This document shows positions 54,321-63,396 of a stretch of DNA of 64,000 nucleotides, one piece after another. How positions within the stretch are numbered: position 1 is the stretch's first letter; each line of letters opens with the position of its first letter. This DNA is from an uncultured Roseobacter sp. (GTDB taxonomy: Bacteria; Pseudomonadota; Alphaproteobacteria; Rhodobacterales; Rhodobacteraceae). Below the pieces are notes generated by a model. The model did no database searches. It saw nothing but the letters and a program-made list of their open reading frames with translations, and was not told where the DNA came from. The position numbers and the translations under genes are program-made. The DNA is taken from contig NZ_CANLNE010000001.1 of assembly GCF_947492555.1 (NCBI RefSeq), forward strand, positions 1,178,001 through 1,242,000. The letters run 5' to 3'.

Positions 54321-54707
54321 TCAGATGGCACAGGTGCTGCATCGCCCGTGAATTTCAACGATGTGCCGTTCCGGATGAAAAGCGCTGGATGCGGTGAGCA
54401 CTGTCAGTTTTGGCAAGAGGTCGCTGCCGTCATGCTCTTCGACCGATCCACAGTCTTCACAGATCGCAAGCACCGGTACGCTTTCAACATGGTCGCAGCG
54501 ACAGGGCACAAATGCCTTGATGGATTCAAGGCGGTGCGCGCGCCCCTGATCTGTCAGCGCCGACAAGGTACGATACACTGTCGGCGGCGCGATGTCCGGT
54601 TCATCCGCCTGCAACGTTTCAAGGATCTGGTAGGCCGTCATTGGCTTTTCACAACCGCGCAAGACGGTGAGAACGTCATCCTGCCGCGCCGTTGCCCGCT
54701 TTCTCAT
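54321..54707 (-). CDS. zur: Fur-family regulator, Zur-like
   Basis: The 128-residue repressor has a winged helix (APPTVYRTLSALTDQGRAHR) and a metal-binding dimerisation part with two structural cysteine pairs, C83-x2-C86 (ICEDCGSV) and C123-x2-C126 (RCSTC). C69, C71 and H73 add a likely regulatory zinc site. The zinc operon behind it and the Zur-box-like palindrome in front favour Zur over Fur. The protein is shorter than many Zur proteins (about 150-170). Confidence 0.85.
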   Translation of the reverse strand: MRKRATARQDDVLTVLRGCEKPMTAYQILETLQADEPDIAPPTVYRTLSALTDQGRAHRLESIKAFVPCRCDHVESVPVLAICEDCGSVEEHDGSDLLPKLTVLTASSAFHPERHIVEIHGRCSTCAI

Positions 54708-54732
54708 CAGAACCTCTCCGGTGTTTCCAATT

Positions 54733-54754
54733 TTGTTATTTTATAAAGTAACAA
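54733..54754. promoter_or_regulatory. Zur-box-like palindrome
   Basis: A 22-base near-perfect palindrome (TTGTTA...TAACAA, one mismatched base pair) lies 26 bases before the zur start in an AT-rich pocket. Its outer half-sites match the TGTTAT...ATAACA type of Zur box known from proteobacteria. Confidence 0.75.
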
Positions 54755-54858
54755 GACGCAACGGGCAAATTCTGCGATCGGCTGATCACCGCAGACACGC
54801 CCGAAACGCCCCTGATGAACCGCCCTCCTGATGGGCCAAGGCATGCAGATATTCGACG

Positions 54859-55752
54859 TTAAACCAACCCAGCGAACCGGCTGGGCATCTGGTAGAGCTT
54901 CGTTGTTCGGGCCTTACCCCAGATGTAACTGTCGGTGTATTTCTCGCGTTGCCGCAACATGTTCGCGCGGAACTCGGGCAGTCGGATATCTTCGTCCGCA
55001 AGGGCAAATTCGTCGCGCAGGGACTGGTAGGAGGCAAGCGTTTTGTTCCGGCGGATGGTATCGATGTTATCAGGGTCCTGCGGGGCTGCGTCATCCATCA
55101 GGCCATTCTGCTGCTGCGTTCTGGCGATGATATCGGTCATGTCGCAAAACTTGAGATGCACCAGATAGAGATCATCGGACAACGTACGCAGTCCAAGGTT
55201 GTTGCGATGCCCGCCCGGACCAAAGAAAACTGGTGCGCGCACCAGAATCGGTTTGCTGTACACTCTGCTGGGATAAAAATAGCGCCGCCGTGACAAAATC
55301 GTTTCATCGCCCAGAATGGGTAGTTTTTCTTCCTCGGGCACGTGCACGATGTTCAGCCCGAGCGGGCTGATACTGGTCGGAGCCGCGGAGATATCCGGGT
55401 ACTTCTGATCGAGATAGCGGACGAGGGAGGGCGCCACATCCGGGTCCACGACCACCATCTCGTCGATGTCAGTGACCAGCATCCAATTATAGTAGTTCAG
55501 GTAGCCGCTGGCGAAATGGCTCATCATTCGCCACCTACGCGCATCGAACTTCACAATTTCCGCGTCACGCGGAACCCCGATGACATTTGCGCCCTTGGCT
55601 ATTTCATGATGCCGGGGATCGTTCCCGTGACTGAAAAGGAAAAGGTTTTCGACCCCAACCTGCGCTCCGTAGTAGTCGTACCACCGTTTCAACATGGCAT
55701 AGTCTCCAAAGACCATCCCAACGACACCCAGCGGACGTTTCGAGCTGTCCAT
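54859..55752 (-). CDS. Glycosyltransferase (GT2_4/GT92-like)
   Basis: The 297-residue protein resembles the Glyco_tranf_2_4 group: GMVFGDYAMLKRWYDYYGAQ, NLFLFSHGND, and an acidic metal-binding motif in WMLVTDIDEMVVVDPDV. It has no signal or helix, so it acts in the cytoplasm. It is 40 bases behind the sulfatase gene on the same strand. The product is probably a cell-surface or secreted glycan, given its neighbours. Confidence 0.8.
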   Translation of the reverse strand: MDSSKRPLGVVGMVFGDYAMLKRWYDYYGAQVGVENLFLFSHGNDPRHHEIAKGANVIGVPRDAEIVKFDARRWRMMSHFASGYLNYYNWMLVTDIDEMVVVDPDVAPSLVRYLDQKYPDISAAPTSISPLGLNIVHVPEEEKLPILGDETILSRRRYFYPSRVYSKPILVRAPVFFGPGGHRNNLGLRTLSDDLYLVHLKFCDMTDIIARTQQQNGLMDDAAPQDPDNIDTIRRNKTLASYQSLRDEFALADEDIRLPEFRANMLRQREKYTDSYIWGKARTTKLYQMPSRFAGLV

Positions 55753-55792
55753 ACCGATCCCTCAGGCTTTGCCGCACTGGCCGATCAGCGGC

Positions 55793-57112
55793 CTATTCCA
55801 GTTCATATTCCATCCCATACTCCGCCGTACATGAAATCCACGCGTCCTGCATTTCTGGAAACGCCGGATGCTCCGGCCCGAGATCCTTCAGGTTCCAGAT
55901 ATCATCCGTCAGATCGAAGAGTTGTGTGCTGCCGTCCATGTACCGCGCGAACCTGTAGTTGTTCTTCCGGATCGACACATTGTCATACCGAAACGTGGGA
56001 ATTGCGCGGTCTGGACCGGCCGCCCCCAGCACCTGTTCGCGCAACGATCGTCCAACCGTGTTTGTCAGCGGCGCGACACCGGCGTAATCCAGAACGGTTG
56101 GCCCCACATCGAGCAATGCGACCGGATCGTCGACAACCCTTGGCCCGTCGCTATCCGGGTCGTAAATGATCAGCGGAATACCGGCGGATTGCTCCCAAAT
56201 GGTGCTTTTGTAGAATCGGTTGCGCGCGCCGAGAAGAAAGCCGTGGTCTGTCAGAATGACGACGACCGTGTTTTCCGCAAATCTGGAGGCCTGAAGCGCA
56301 TCCCAGACCCGACCAAGATGGTAGTCTCCGTGACTGAGGCCGGAAAAGTAATTGCGCACGTTGTATCGCCACCAGTCTTCGTCTCCCGACACCAGGGCGG
56401 GCGTCTGCGGCCAGTTTTCATCCGTATAGGCGTGATCATCAAACCCATCGCGCCAAGCCTCCGGCTGGTCAAAATTGTTGACATCGTACATGTCCTTGAA
56501 ACGGGCGGGCGTAAAACGAGGGCCGTGCGGGCTAAAGAAACCGACTTCCCGGTAAAAGGGTTCGTCACCTTCAAAGGAGTGCAGAAACTCAATGGCGGCA
56601 TTGGCGGATTTGGCATCGTAGTAGATGTCGTCGTCTTTTGGGTCGGTTGTTGACCATCCGCCACGGATTCCTTGGTAGCGTCGTTTGGCGACGTCAGGTG
56701 GCAAGGAAAAATCACTGCCAAAACGTTTGCGCTCATCGGAGTACAGCACGTCATGGATAGGTTTCGGCAGCGGGCCATACCCGTGGTGCACTTTCCCGCC
56801 CGACGAGCAGAAATATCCGTTTTCCTTCAGTTTGTAGGACCAGATGTCCTTTGGGCCCACCTTTTGAAACACATCGATGTCGTTGTTGAAAAGGCCCAGT
56901 TGATGGGGGGTACGTGCGCTCATCAGGCTGGCACGGGAAGGACCACATATCGGGGCCTGACAATATGCGGATTTAAACTGCGTCGCCGCCCCGGCGATCC
57001 GGTCCAGGTTCGGAACCTGAAGTGGCTCACCAAAGACCGAGCGATAGTGATGATAGGCAAAGCAGTCGTCAAAGCTGATCAGCAGGATGTTTTTCCGCGT
57101 CGTTTGCGTCAT
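55793..57112 (-). CDS. Type I sulfatase (formylglycine-dependent)
   Basis: The 439-residue enzyme belongs to the alkaline-phosphatase-like sulfatases that hydrolyse sulfate esters. The modified cysteine motif C56-G-P-S-R60 (CGPSRASLMSART) is intact. Metal ligands appear in LLISFDDCFAY (D15, D16) and VVVILTDHGFLLGARNRFYK. No signal peptide is seen, so the enzyme is likely cytoplasmic. A formylglycine-generating enzyme is encoded 2 kb away. The layout resembles heparan or choline-sulfate type sulfatases, but the substrate cannot be fixed. Confidence 0.9.
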   Translation of the reverse strand: MTQTTRKNILLISFDDCFAYHHYRSVFGEPLQVPNLDRIAGAATQFKSAYCQAPICGPSRASLMSARTPHQLGLFNNDIDVFQKVGPKDIWSYKLKENGYFCSSGGKVHHGYGPLPKPIHDVLYSDERKRFGSDFSLPPDVAKRRYQGIRGGWSTTDPKDDDIYYDAKSANAAIEFLHSFEGDEPFYREVGFFSPHGPRFTPARFKDMYDVNNFDQPEAWRDGFDDHAYTDENWPQTPALVSGDEDWWRYNVRNYFSGLSHGDYHLGRVWDALQASRFAENTVVVILTDHGFLLGARNRFYKSTIWEQSAGIPLIIYDPDSDGPRVVDDPVALLDVGPTVLDYAGVAPLTNTVGRSLREQVLGAAGPDRAIPTFRYDNVSIRKNNYRFARYMDGSTQLFDLTDDIWNLKDLGPEHPAFPEMQDAWISCTAEYGMEYELE

Positions 57113-57185
57113 CGTAAGACAATCCAGTACCAGTGCCCAAGGCCGTATGCGAACTGCGCCGCCACAAGACTACTCCATCATCCGT

Positions 57186-57884
57186 CTAAACATAGTGACT
57201 TTGGACCACCGGCAGCGAGTCTCCCGCGCGCGCCTGCTTTTGAACCACGTAGAAGATGAACTGAGGGTTCTGATAGCGATGCTCCCCGCCCCTCGACCGG
57301 CTGGTGGGGTCTTCGATTACCCTCGGCGGCTCCCTGCCCGCACGATCAAAAGTCCAGCACCCGAGCATCTTGTACCCCATGCTCGCCACCCAGTACCGCC
57401 ACGGAATATCCGGACCAATCTGGTAGAAGCCATGGCCAAACCACCCATCAGAGCCGACGCAAGAAATGAAGATGCCGTTCTCTGCCAGCAGCTGATCCAC
57501 ATTGCGAAAGGACTGAGCGATATCGAAGACATGCTCGGTTGTGCCACCGTCATAGACCAGATCGAACCGACATTTCAGATCATCCCCGAGGGGCAGGCTC
57601 AGATCGTGAATGTATTCCGCGCCTTCGGCATCCGTGAAATCGAGGCTTTCCAATTTTGGCCAGCCAATCGTTTCCAGATAGGTTTCGCAAAAACCATCCG
57701 GCTGAAAGATATTTTCAGGGGTTGCATTGATCCCTAGCCTATCGAGGTTTCCGATCAGCCGCGGCGTCCAGCCACGCGGGTTAAAGTGCATCTTTTGCCG
57801 CCCGAGCATGACACCATTCCGGCACTCGGATAGCAGGGGCGCAATCCGGGCGAGTTGCGTGGCGATATTTATGCTGATGCCCAT
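57186..57884 (-). CDS. SAM-dependent methyltransferase-like protein
   Basis: The 232-residue protein has a compact Rossmann core: AEYIHDLSLPLGDDLKCRFD, then LVYDGGTTEHVFDIAQSF, LLAENGIFISCVGSDGWFGH, which match motifs post I to III of class I methyltransferases. The GxGxG loop itself is not evident. The ATG at 57884 was chosen; a longer form could start at 57938. It lies 73 bases upstream of the sulfatase gene on the same strand and may modify the same glycan or be a structural relative without activity. Confidence 0.65.
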   Translation of the reverse strand: MGISINIATQLARIAPLLSECRNGVMLGRQKMHFNPRGWTPRLIGNLDRLGINATPENIFQPDGFCETYLETIGWPKLESLDFTDAEGAEYIHDLSLPLGDDLKCRFDLVYDGGTTEHVFDIAQSFRNVDQLLAENGIFISCVGSDGWFGHGFYQIGPDIPWRYWVASMGYKMLGCWTFDRAGREPPRVIEDPTSRSRGGEHRYQNPQFIFYVVQKQARAGDSLPVVQSHYV

Positions 57885-58221
57885 GGCACATTCTATTCCG
57901 GTTGTTGGCGCAAAACTGGCTTCGGTCGCGCACAGCAAGGCTCATCTTGCCCTGGTGCACAAATTCTTTTCATACGGCCTGCGCCGCGCGACAAGGGCGC
58001 CCTCAAGAAAATCGCTCAACGCGGTAAAATGGCCATAGAGATCGAAAGAGCTCTGCAGCGAAGAACAAGTTGCGATCAGCTTATTGCTGATGCTAGCGTG
58101 GCGACAGAGAACCAGCCCTGCAGGAATTCAAAATGCACAGAAGTTCAAGGCCCGCATCACGTTGATCCGGTTTGCTTTTCCTGCTCTCCCTGACAGATTT
58201 TAGGCGATAGAGAGTTCTCTG

Positions 58222-59121
58222 ATGTCACTCACCTTGTTTTTCATCGTCGAGCCACCCGCTTACCAGTATCTGGCATGCTATCTGGCGGCTTCGATCCGGG
58301 AAAACATGCCACAGGATGTGAAACTGGTTGGGTACTGTCCCGCCCACCGCATGACGGAGGTCGATCCGAATGCCGTCGAAGCCTTGCGGCGGATGCGCTG
58401 TGAGGTCCGCCCCATTGATGCTGATGACCGGTTTGATCCCGCCTATCCGCATGGCAACAAGCTTCTGGCCTGTCTTGAACCTCGCGACACGGAATACTCC
58501 GGCTTTATGGATTCCGACGTTCTGATGATCCGGGAAAACAGCATCGAAAACCTCGTGAAGCCCGACCATGTATCGGCTTCGGTCGCCGCCTCTATGCACT
58601 GGGCACCACAATCCGTCTGGACGACTATTTACGGTGCGCTGGGCATGGAGCTTCCTGAGGAGCGTGTCACCATGATGCGCGACAAACGCGCCCCCGTGAT
58701 GCCCTACTACAGCTCGGGTTTTGTTTTATTTCCCGAGGCCCATCGCACCGCCGATGGTTTGAGCTTTCCGCAGGTCTGGATGGATACGGCTCAGCGGATT
58801 GACGCTATAGAGGGGTTGCACTGCAAGCGGCCTTATCTAGACCAAATGAGCCTGCCATTGGCCATTCAACGCTCTGGTCTGGCGTGGAATGAGCTCCCGG
58901 AAGAACAGCATTACATTCTGGGCGGACGATTGCGCGGCAAACCCTTTCCCAAGGAGCGCGAGATCTTCACGGTCCACTATCGCAAGTGGGAAGTGCTCAA
59001 GGAAAACGAACTGTCGGAGCGTGGCTACAAGGGGTTGCGACGGCAGGTGGGCGCCCGCCGGGTCAGCAATATTCGAGACAAGGCCCTACCAGATGGAATT
59101 ACACCGAACCCGGACTACTGA
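58222..59121 (+). CDS. Putative nucleotide-sugar glycosyltransferase
   Basis: The 299-residue protein has a GT-A-like plan: LTLFFIVEPPAYQYLACYLA at the N-terminus, HGNKLLACLEPRDTEYSGFM followed by the acidic MDSDVLMIREN motif, and a conserved YYSSGFVLFPEAHR. It ends with a basic tail (RRQVGARRVSNIRDKALPDG). No signal is seen. It is divergent from the methyltransferase-sulfatase-glycosyltransferase set and 129 bases before the formylglycine-generating enzyme. Confidence 0.72.
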   Translation: MSLTLFFIVEPPAYQYLACYLAASIRENMPQDVKLVGYCPAHRMTEVDPNAVEALRRMRCEVRPIDADDRFDPAYPHGNKLLACLEPRDTEYSGFMDSDVLMIRENSIENLVKPDHVSASVAASMHWAPQSVWTTIYGALGMELPEERVTMMRDKRAPVMPYYSSGFVLFPEAHRTADGLSFPQVWMDTAQRIDAIEGLHCKRPYLDQMSLPLAIQRSGLAWNELPEEQHYILGGRLRGKPFPKEREIFTVHYRKWEVLKENELSERGYKGLRRQVGARRVSNIRDKALPDGITPNPDY

Positions 59122-59250
59122 TCCTATAACGATGTCAGAGCTCTTGGATGGGACGGGATGCAAGCGTCATGAATAACCCCTGTCGGACAGCGCACCGATC
59201 AATCGGCTCATCGCTGCGAGTATTGTCGCCACTGATCTTGGAAGTTTGAA

Positions 59251-60225
59251 TTGACCAGCGATGCATCTTCAGCCGCCGAAAAATCCTGCTGCGCGCCGGG
59301 CAGGCAAACTGTCTCGGCACAAAGCAGCGCGCAAGCCGTCACCGCCGGAGGCGCGTCTGAGCCCTTAACAACAACACTCATGCGCAACATGGTGACCCTC
59401 AAAGGTGGGTTTTTCATGATGGGTGCGCGAAAATCGCAATACGCAGCCGACTTGGACAGCCCTCAGCGAAAGGTGAAAATTTCCGGGTTTCAACTCTCCC
59501 GCACAACGATCACAAACGCCGTATTTCAAGCTTTTGCTCAAGAGACGAGCTACGAGACCACGGCGGAGCGTGAAGGATGGTCCTATGTGTTCGAAGGTTT
59601 TCTGAATCCCAGGGAAGACTATTCCGATCATGCGGCTGGAACGCCGTGGTGGCGTCGGGTGGACGGGGCCTGCTGGTCTCACCCTGAAGGTCCGGAAAGC
59701 AATATCGCCAACCGTATGGATCATCCAGCCACCCATATCAGTTGGGATGATGCCATGGCCTTTTGCCAATACTCAGGCACCCGCCTGCCAACCGAAGCGG
59801 AATGGGAGTATGCCGCGCGCGGCGGTTTGCGCGGCGCGCGGCATCCTTGGGGAAACACCCTGGTCCCCTCTTCCGGTCATGCTCAAAACGTTTGGCAAGG
59901 AGATTTCCCTGCAACGGATCTCGCGCTTGATGGCTATTGCGGGACTGCCCCGGCAGAAACATACCAACCCAATGAATTTGGGCTTTTCAATATGACGGGC
60001 AACGTCTGGGAGTGGTGTGCCGATTGGTTTGGCGCGTTGCCCGACGGCCCCAAAGCGCGCCCCCCGCATGACCCGAAGGGTTTACCAACAGGGCCGGGCC
60101 GCGTGATCCGAGGAGGATCGTATCTTTGCCATGCGTCCTATTGCGAACGGTATTTTGTGCATTCGCGGACCTGGAATACGCCGGACAGTACCACGGGCCA
60201 TACCGGGTTCCGTGTCGCGCTTTGA
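59251..60225 (+). CDS. Formylglycine-generating enzyme (sulfatase activator)
   Basis: This 324-residue FGE-sulfatase family enzyme converts the CxPSR cysteine of sulfatases to formylglycine. It starts SSAAEKSCCAPGRQ, as in many bacterial FGEs, and has MVTLKGGFFMMGARKSQY, PATHISWDDAMAFCQYSGTR, LPTEAEWEYAARGG, FNMTGNVWEWCADWF. The copper-binding catalytic cysteines are C293 and C298 in GGSYLCHASYCERYFVHSR. The start is a TTG with GGAAG seven bases upstream. The sulfatase at 55793-57112 is its obvious client. Confidence 0.93.
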   Translation: MTSDASSAAEKSCCAPGRQTVSAQSSAQAVTAGGASEPLTTTLMRNMVTLKGGFFMMGARKSQYAADLDSPQRKVKISGFQLSRTTITNAVFQAFAQETSYETTAEREGWSYVFEGFLNPREDYSDHAAGTPWWRRVDGACWSHPEGPESNIANRMDHPATHISWDDAMAFCQYSGTRLPTEAEWEYAARGGLRGARHPWGNTLVPSSGHAQNVWQGDFPATDLALDGYCGTAPAETYQPNEFGLFNMTGNVWEWCADWFGALPDGPKARPPHDPKGLPTGPGRVIRGGSYLCHASYCERYFVHSRTWNTPDSTTGHTGFRVAL

Positions 60226-60434
60226 TCCGCAGATCCGCGTGTGTCTCTGCGTTCAATCCATGCTCAAAGTGAGACCTGTGACAAAGCATCATTCTGATCA
60301 AGCAGGCAAAAGCAGGTTGTTTTCGCTCTCCAGAACATGCGACCAGATGTACGATCAAAACCTGTGTCACCCGTCTCAAAAGGCCGGAGACCGACGGTAC
60401 CGAAACAAAAATCGAAATTCCAAGGGAGGGAAAA

Positions 60435-61385
60435 ATGAAATTTGCAACCATTCTTTTGAGCGCCGCCGTGGCTGTGACGGCGAGCTTTGCCACCGCGCAA
60501 GAGCGCGTGACCTACAAGTCGGCCAAATCAACGTCGTCCTACTACCAGATGGGCGTGCAGATTGCCGAGGCGATGAAAGAAGGCACGGACGGTGGCGTGA
60601 TCGTGACAGTCGAGGAAAGCCAAGGTTCTGTCCAGAACGTCATGGAAGTGCGCGCAAGGGGCGCGGATTATGTCTTCACCACACCCCCGGCGCTGATCGG
60701 TCTTGCGCAGCAGGGCAAGGCGATGTTCGACGGCAAGAGCGATCCGGCCTTTGACACCATTCGCGCCCTGTTTCCGATCCCCTCGCTGACCATGCATTTC
60801 GTGGTATCCGACGCGAGTGGCGTCACCGATTTCAGCGGGTTGGAAGGCAAGACCATCCTGCTTGGCAAGGGATCCTTTGGCGCGCGTGAGGGTGAAAAAT
60901 ATCTCGGGCTGTTCGGACTTGAGGGGAAGGTCGATCTTGCCGATGTGGAACTTTCCAACGCGGTCGCCGCACTCAAGAACGGTCAGATCGACGGCTTTGT
61001 GACTGCCGGGTCCTACCCCGCCCCGAATGTCATCGAAGCGGCGGCAACCACCGGTGTGACGGTCCTGTCGCTGGATGACGACCAGATCGGCCAGACAAAG
61101 CGCACCAAGCTGGTGATCCCCGCAGGCACCTACGCCGGTCAAGATGGCGACATCACCACGACCTCCCTGCCCGTGGCGGCCTTTACCACAACCGCGATGA
61201 GCGATGATGTCGCCTATCAGCTGACCAAAACCTTCTGGGAGCAGCGTGGAAAGATGGGGGAAGCCGCACCCTGGTGGAATGGTGTGAATGAAGGTCTGAT
61301 GAGCAGCATTACAAGCAAGCTCCACCCCGGTGCCATCCGCTACTATAAGGAAATCGGATACGCGCTCACCGAGGCGCAGATGTGA
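60435..61385 (+). CDS. TAXI family TRAP transporter substrate-binding protein
   Basis: The 316-residue protein has a signal peptide (TILLSAAVAVTASFATAQ) and a TAXI-type binding fold: TYKSAKSTSSYYQMGVQIAE, VTVEESQGSVQNVMEVRARG, GKTILLGKGSFGAREGEKYL. It hands its ligand to the fused TRAP permease next door. GGGAGGG lies a few bases before the ATG. Some members bind glutamate or dicarboxylates; here the ligand is unknown. Confidence 0.9.
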   Translation: MKFATILLSAAVAVTASFATAQERVTYKSAKSTSSYYQMGVQIAEAMKEGTDGGVIVTVEESQGSVQNVMEVRARGADYVFTTPPALIGLAQQGKAMFDGKSDPAFDTIRALFPIPSLTMHFVVSDASGVTDFSGLEGKTILLGKGSFGAREGEKYLGLFGLEGKVDLADVELSNAVAALKNGQIDGFVTAGSYPAPNVIEAAATTGVTVLSLDDDQIGQTKRTKLVIPAGTYAGQDGDITTTSLPVAAFTTTAMSDDVAYQLTKTFWEQRGKMGEAAPWWNGVNEGLMSSITSKLHPGAIRYYKEIGYALTEAQM

Positions 61386-61405
61386 TCCACCAGCGATGAA
61401 ACATC

Positions 61406-61440
61406 AGGGAAGCCCGGGCATGCCTGCGGCTTTCCTCTTT
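61406..61440 (+). terminator. Hairpin between TAXI binding protein and permease (attenuator-like)
   Basis: AGGGAAGCC pairs with GGCTTTCCT (9 bp, one G-U) around a loop that itself contains GGCATGCC, followed by CTTT. In binding-protein/permease operons such a hairpin often lowers permease relative to receptor expression. Confidence 0.45.
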
Positions 61441-61481
61441 AGTGCTGCGGCTCCAATCGCCTGGGCCACAAGGGTTTTGCC

Positions 61482-63239
61482 ATGCGCCTCATCATCTTTG
61501 CCGCCGCGTTCGGTCTGGTAGCATTTCACCTGGCATTAATCTTTTCCGGTCTGGTCCCGAACCTTGTCAGCCGCCCTATTCACCTGGCGTTGGCGTTGCC
61601 ATGGATACTGCTGGCTGGGGCGCAGTCCCGCATCATGCGCCTTAGCGGGGCAGCTCTCGCCATTGCAGGCGTTGGTGCGTCCCTTTGGGTGGCCTGGTCG
61701 CATGACGCGCTGTCCGATCAATACGGGTTTCTGGAGGGCAGCTTTCAGACGGTGATCGCCGTGACACTGCTGGTCGTCGTGCTGGAGGCTGCGCGGCGCG
61801 CGATTGGCTGGCCCCTGCCGATGGTTGCGCTGACCGCCCTGCTCTACGGCTTGTTTGGCCAGTACATTCCAGGCGAGTTCGGTCATTCTGGCACGCCGCT
61901 GCCCAGCTTTCTGGGCACGCTGACCATCGCAGAGGGCGGCATCTGGGGCAGCCTGACGGGCGTCTCGGTAAACGTGGTCGCGATCTTCGTGATTTTCGGC
62001 GCCGTGCTGAATGCCGGGGAGGCCGGGCAAGGGTTCATGAACGTCGCCTCTGCCGCTGCAGGCCGGCTCAAGGGCGGGGCGGCAAAAGTCTCCGTGCTCT
62101 CCTCCGCGTTTTTCGGCTCGATCTCCGGGTCCGCCTCCGCCAACGTTGCCTCCACCGGGGCGATCACCCTACCCGCGATGACACGTTTGGGATACCCCAA
62201 GCGACTGGCAGCAGCGGTTGAAGCCGTTGCGTCCTCTGGCGGACAGATCATGCCGCCCCTGATGGGCGCTGGCGCCTTTGTCATGGTCGAACTGACAGGC
62301 GTTCCCTACACTTCCATCATGGCGGCGGCGCTGCTCCCGGCCGTGCTCTACTTTCTGGCCGTCTGGGTGGGTGTGGATGCCTATGCCGCGCGCGAACACC
62401 TCTCTGGCATCGACAAAAGGGATCAACCGCCCGCACGGGATGTGATCATCACATCCGCGTTTTTTGCCGTGCCCTTCACCGTTCTGCTGGTGGGCATGTT
62501 CTGGATCAAGGTGACGCCGCAATACGCGGCAAGCCTCGCCATTCTCACGGGCGTTCTGCTGCTGTTTTTCAACACCAAAGGCCTGGGATCGTGGCCGGAA
62601 ACGCGGGACCGCATCGAAACTGCGGCCCTGAATGCCGCGCGTCAGGTGTCATTGATCGCCGCCATCATCATCTGCGCCTCTATCATCATCGGCGTTCTGT
62701 CAATCACCGGGTTGGGGGTCAAGATCACATCCCTGATCCTCTCGGGGTCAGGCGGCAGATTGTGGCCTGCACTGTTACTGACGGCGCTCGCCTGCCTGAT
62801 CCTCGGCATGGAGGTGCCCACCACCGCGGCCTACGTGATCTGCGTATCCGTTGCCGGACCGGCGCTGATCCAACTGGGGCTGGAACCGTTGCAGGCACAT
62901 CTCTTTGTCTTCTGGTTCGCGCTTCTCTCGACCATCACACCCCCGGTCTGCGGTGCAGTATTCATCGCGGCGGGCATGATCGGGGAAAACTGGCTGAAAG
63001 TGGCGCTCACGGCCATGACTCTCGGCTTTGGCCTGTACATCATCCCGCTGGCGATGATTGCAAACCCGGCGCTGATCAAACTGCAATCCGTGCCGACACA
63101 AGCACTGTTGACGGCGGTCCAGACCGGGCTTGGCCTGACGCTGATATCCTTCGCACTCATTGGCGCGCGCTCTGGCATCTTGCGCGCCTGCTCCTTACTT
63201 GGCGGAGGGCTGATCATCTTCTTTCCGCTGTTGCTCTGA
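61482..63239 (+). CDS. TRAP transporter permease, fused DctQ-DctM type
   Basis: The 585-residue membrane protein combines the small and large TRAP subunits, as is usual with TAXI receptors. The first four helices (about 1-120) form the DctQ-like part. The DctM-like part has SVNVVAIFVIFGAVLNAGEA, SAFFGSISGSASANVASTGA, VEAVASSGGQIMPPLMGAGA, and LILGMEVPTTAAYVICVSVA. AAGGG lies seven bases before the ATG. Confidence 0.92.
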   Translation: MRLIIFAAAFGLVAFHLALIFSGLVPNLVSRPIHLALALPWILLAGAQSRIMRLSGAALAIAGVGASLWVAWSHDALSDQYGFLEGSFQTVIAVTLLVVVLEAARRAIGWPLPMVALTALLYGLFGQYIPGEFGHSGTPLPSFLGTLTIAEGGIWGSLTGVSVNVVAIFVIFGAVLNAGEAGQGFMNVASAAAGRLKGGAAKVSVLSSAFFGSISGSASANVASTGAITLPAMTRLGYPKRLAAAVEAVASSGGQIMPPLMGAGAFVMVELTGVPYTSIMAAALLPAVLYFLAVWVGVDAYAAREHLSGIDKRDQPPARDVIITSAFFAVPFTVLLVGMFWIKVTPQYAASLAILTGVLLLFFNTKGLGSWPETRDRIETAALNAARQVSLIAAIIICASIIIGVLSITGLGVKITSLILSGSGGRLWPALLLTALACLILGMEVPTTAAYVICVSVAGPALIQLGLEPLQAHLFVFWFALLSTITPPVCGAVFIAAGMIGENWLKVALTAMTLGFGLYIIPLAMIANPALIKLQSVPTQALLTAVQTGLGLTLISFALIGARSGILRACSLLGGGLIIFFPLLL

Positions 63240-63396
63240 CCCCCGGTGTCATTGCTGAACAATTAGTTTCCGCAGGCCCCTTTTCGCGCCCGCAATCTCA
63301 CTGGCAGGATCAGCGTATTCTTTGGCACAGCCAAGGAATTGCCACATCCACCCGAGGTTCATACCTCCATCTCAGAAAACAGGTGGAGACAGAGAA

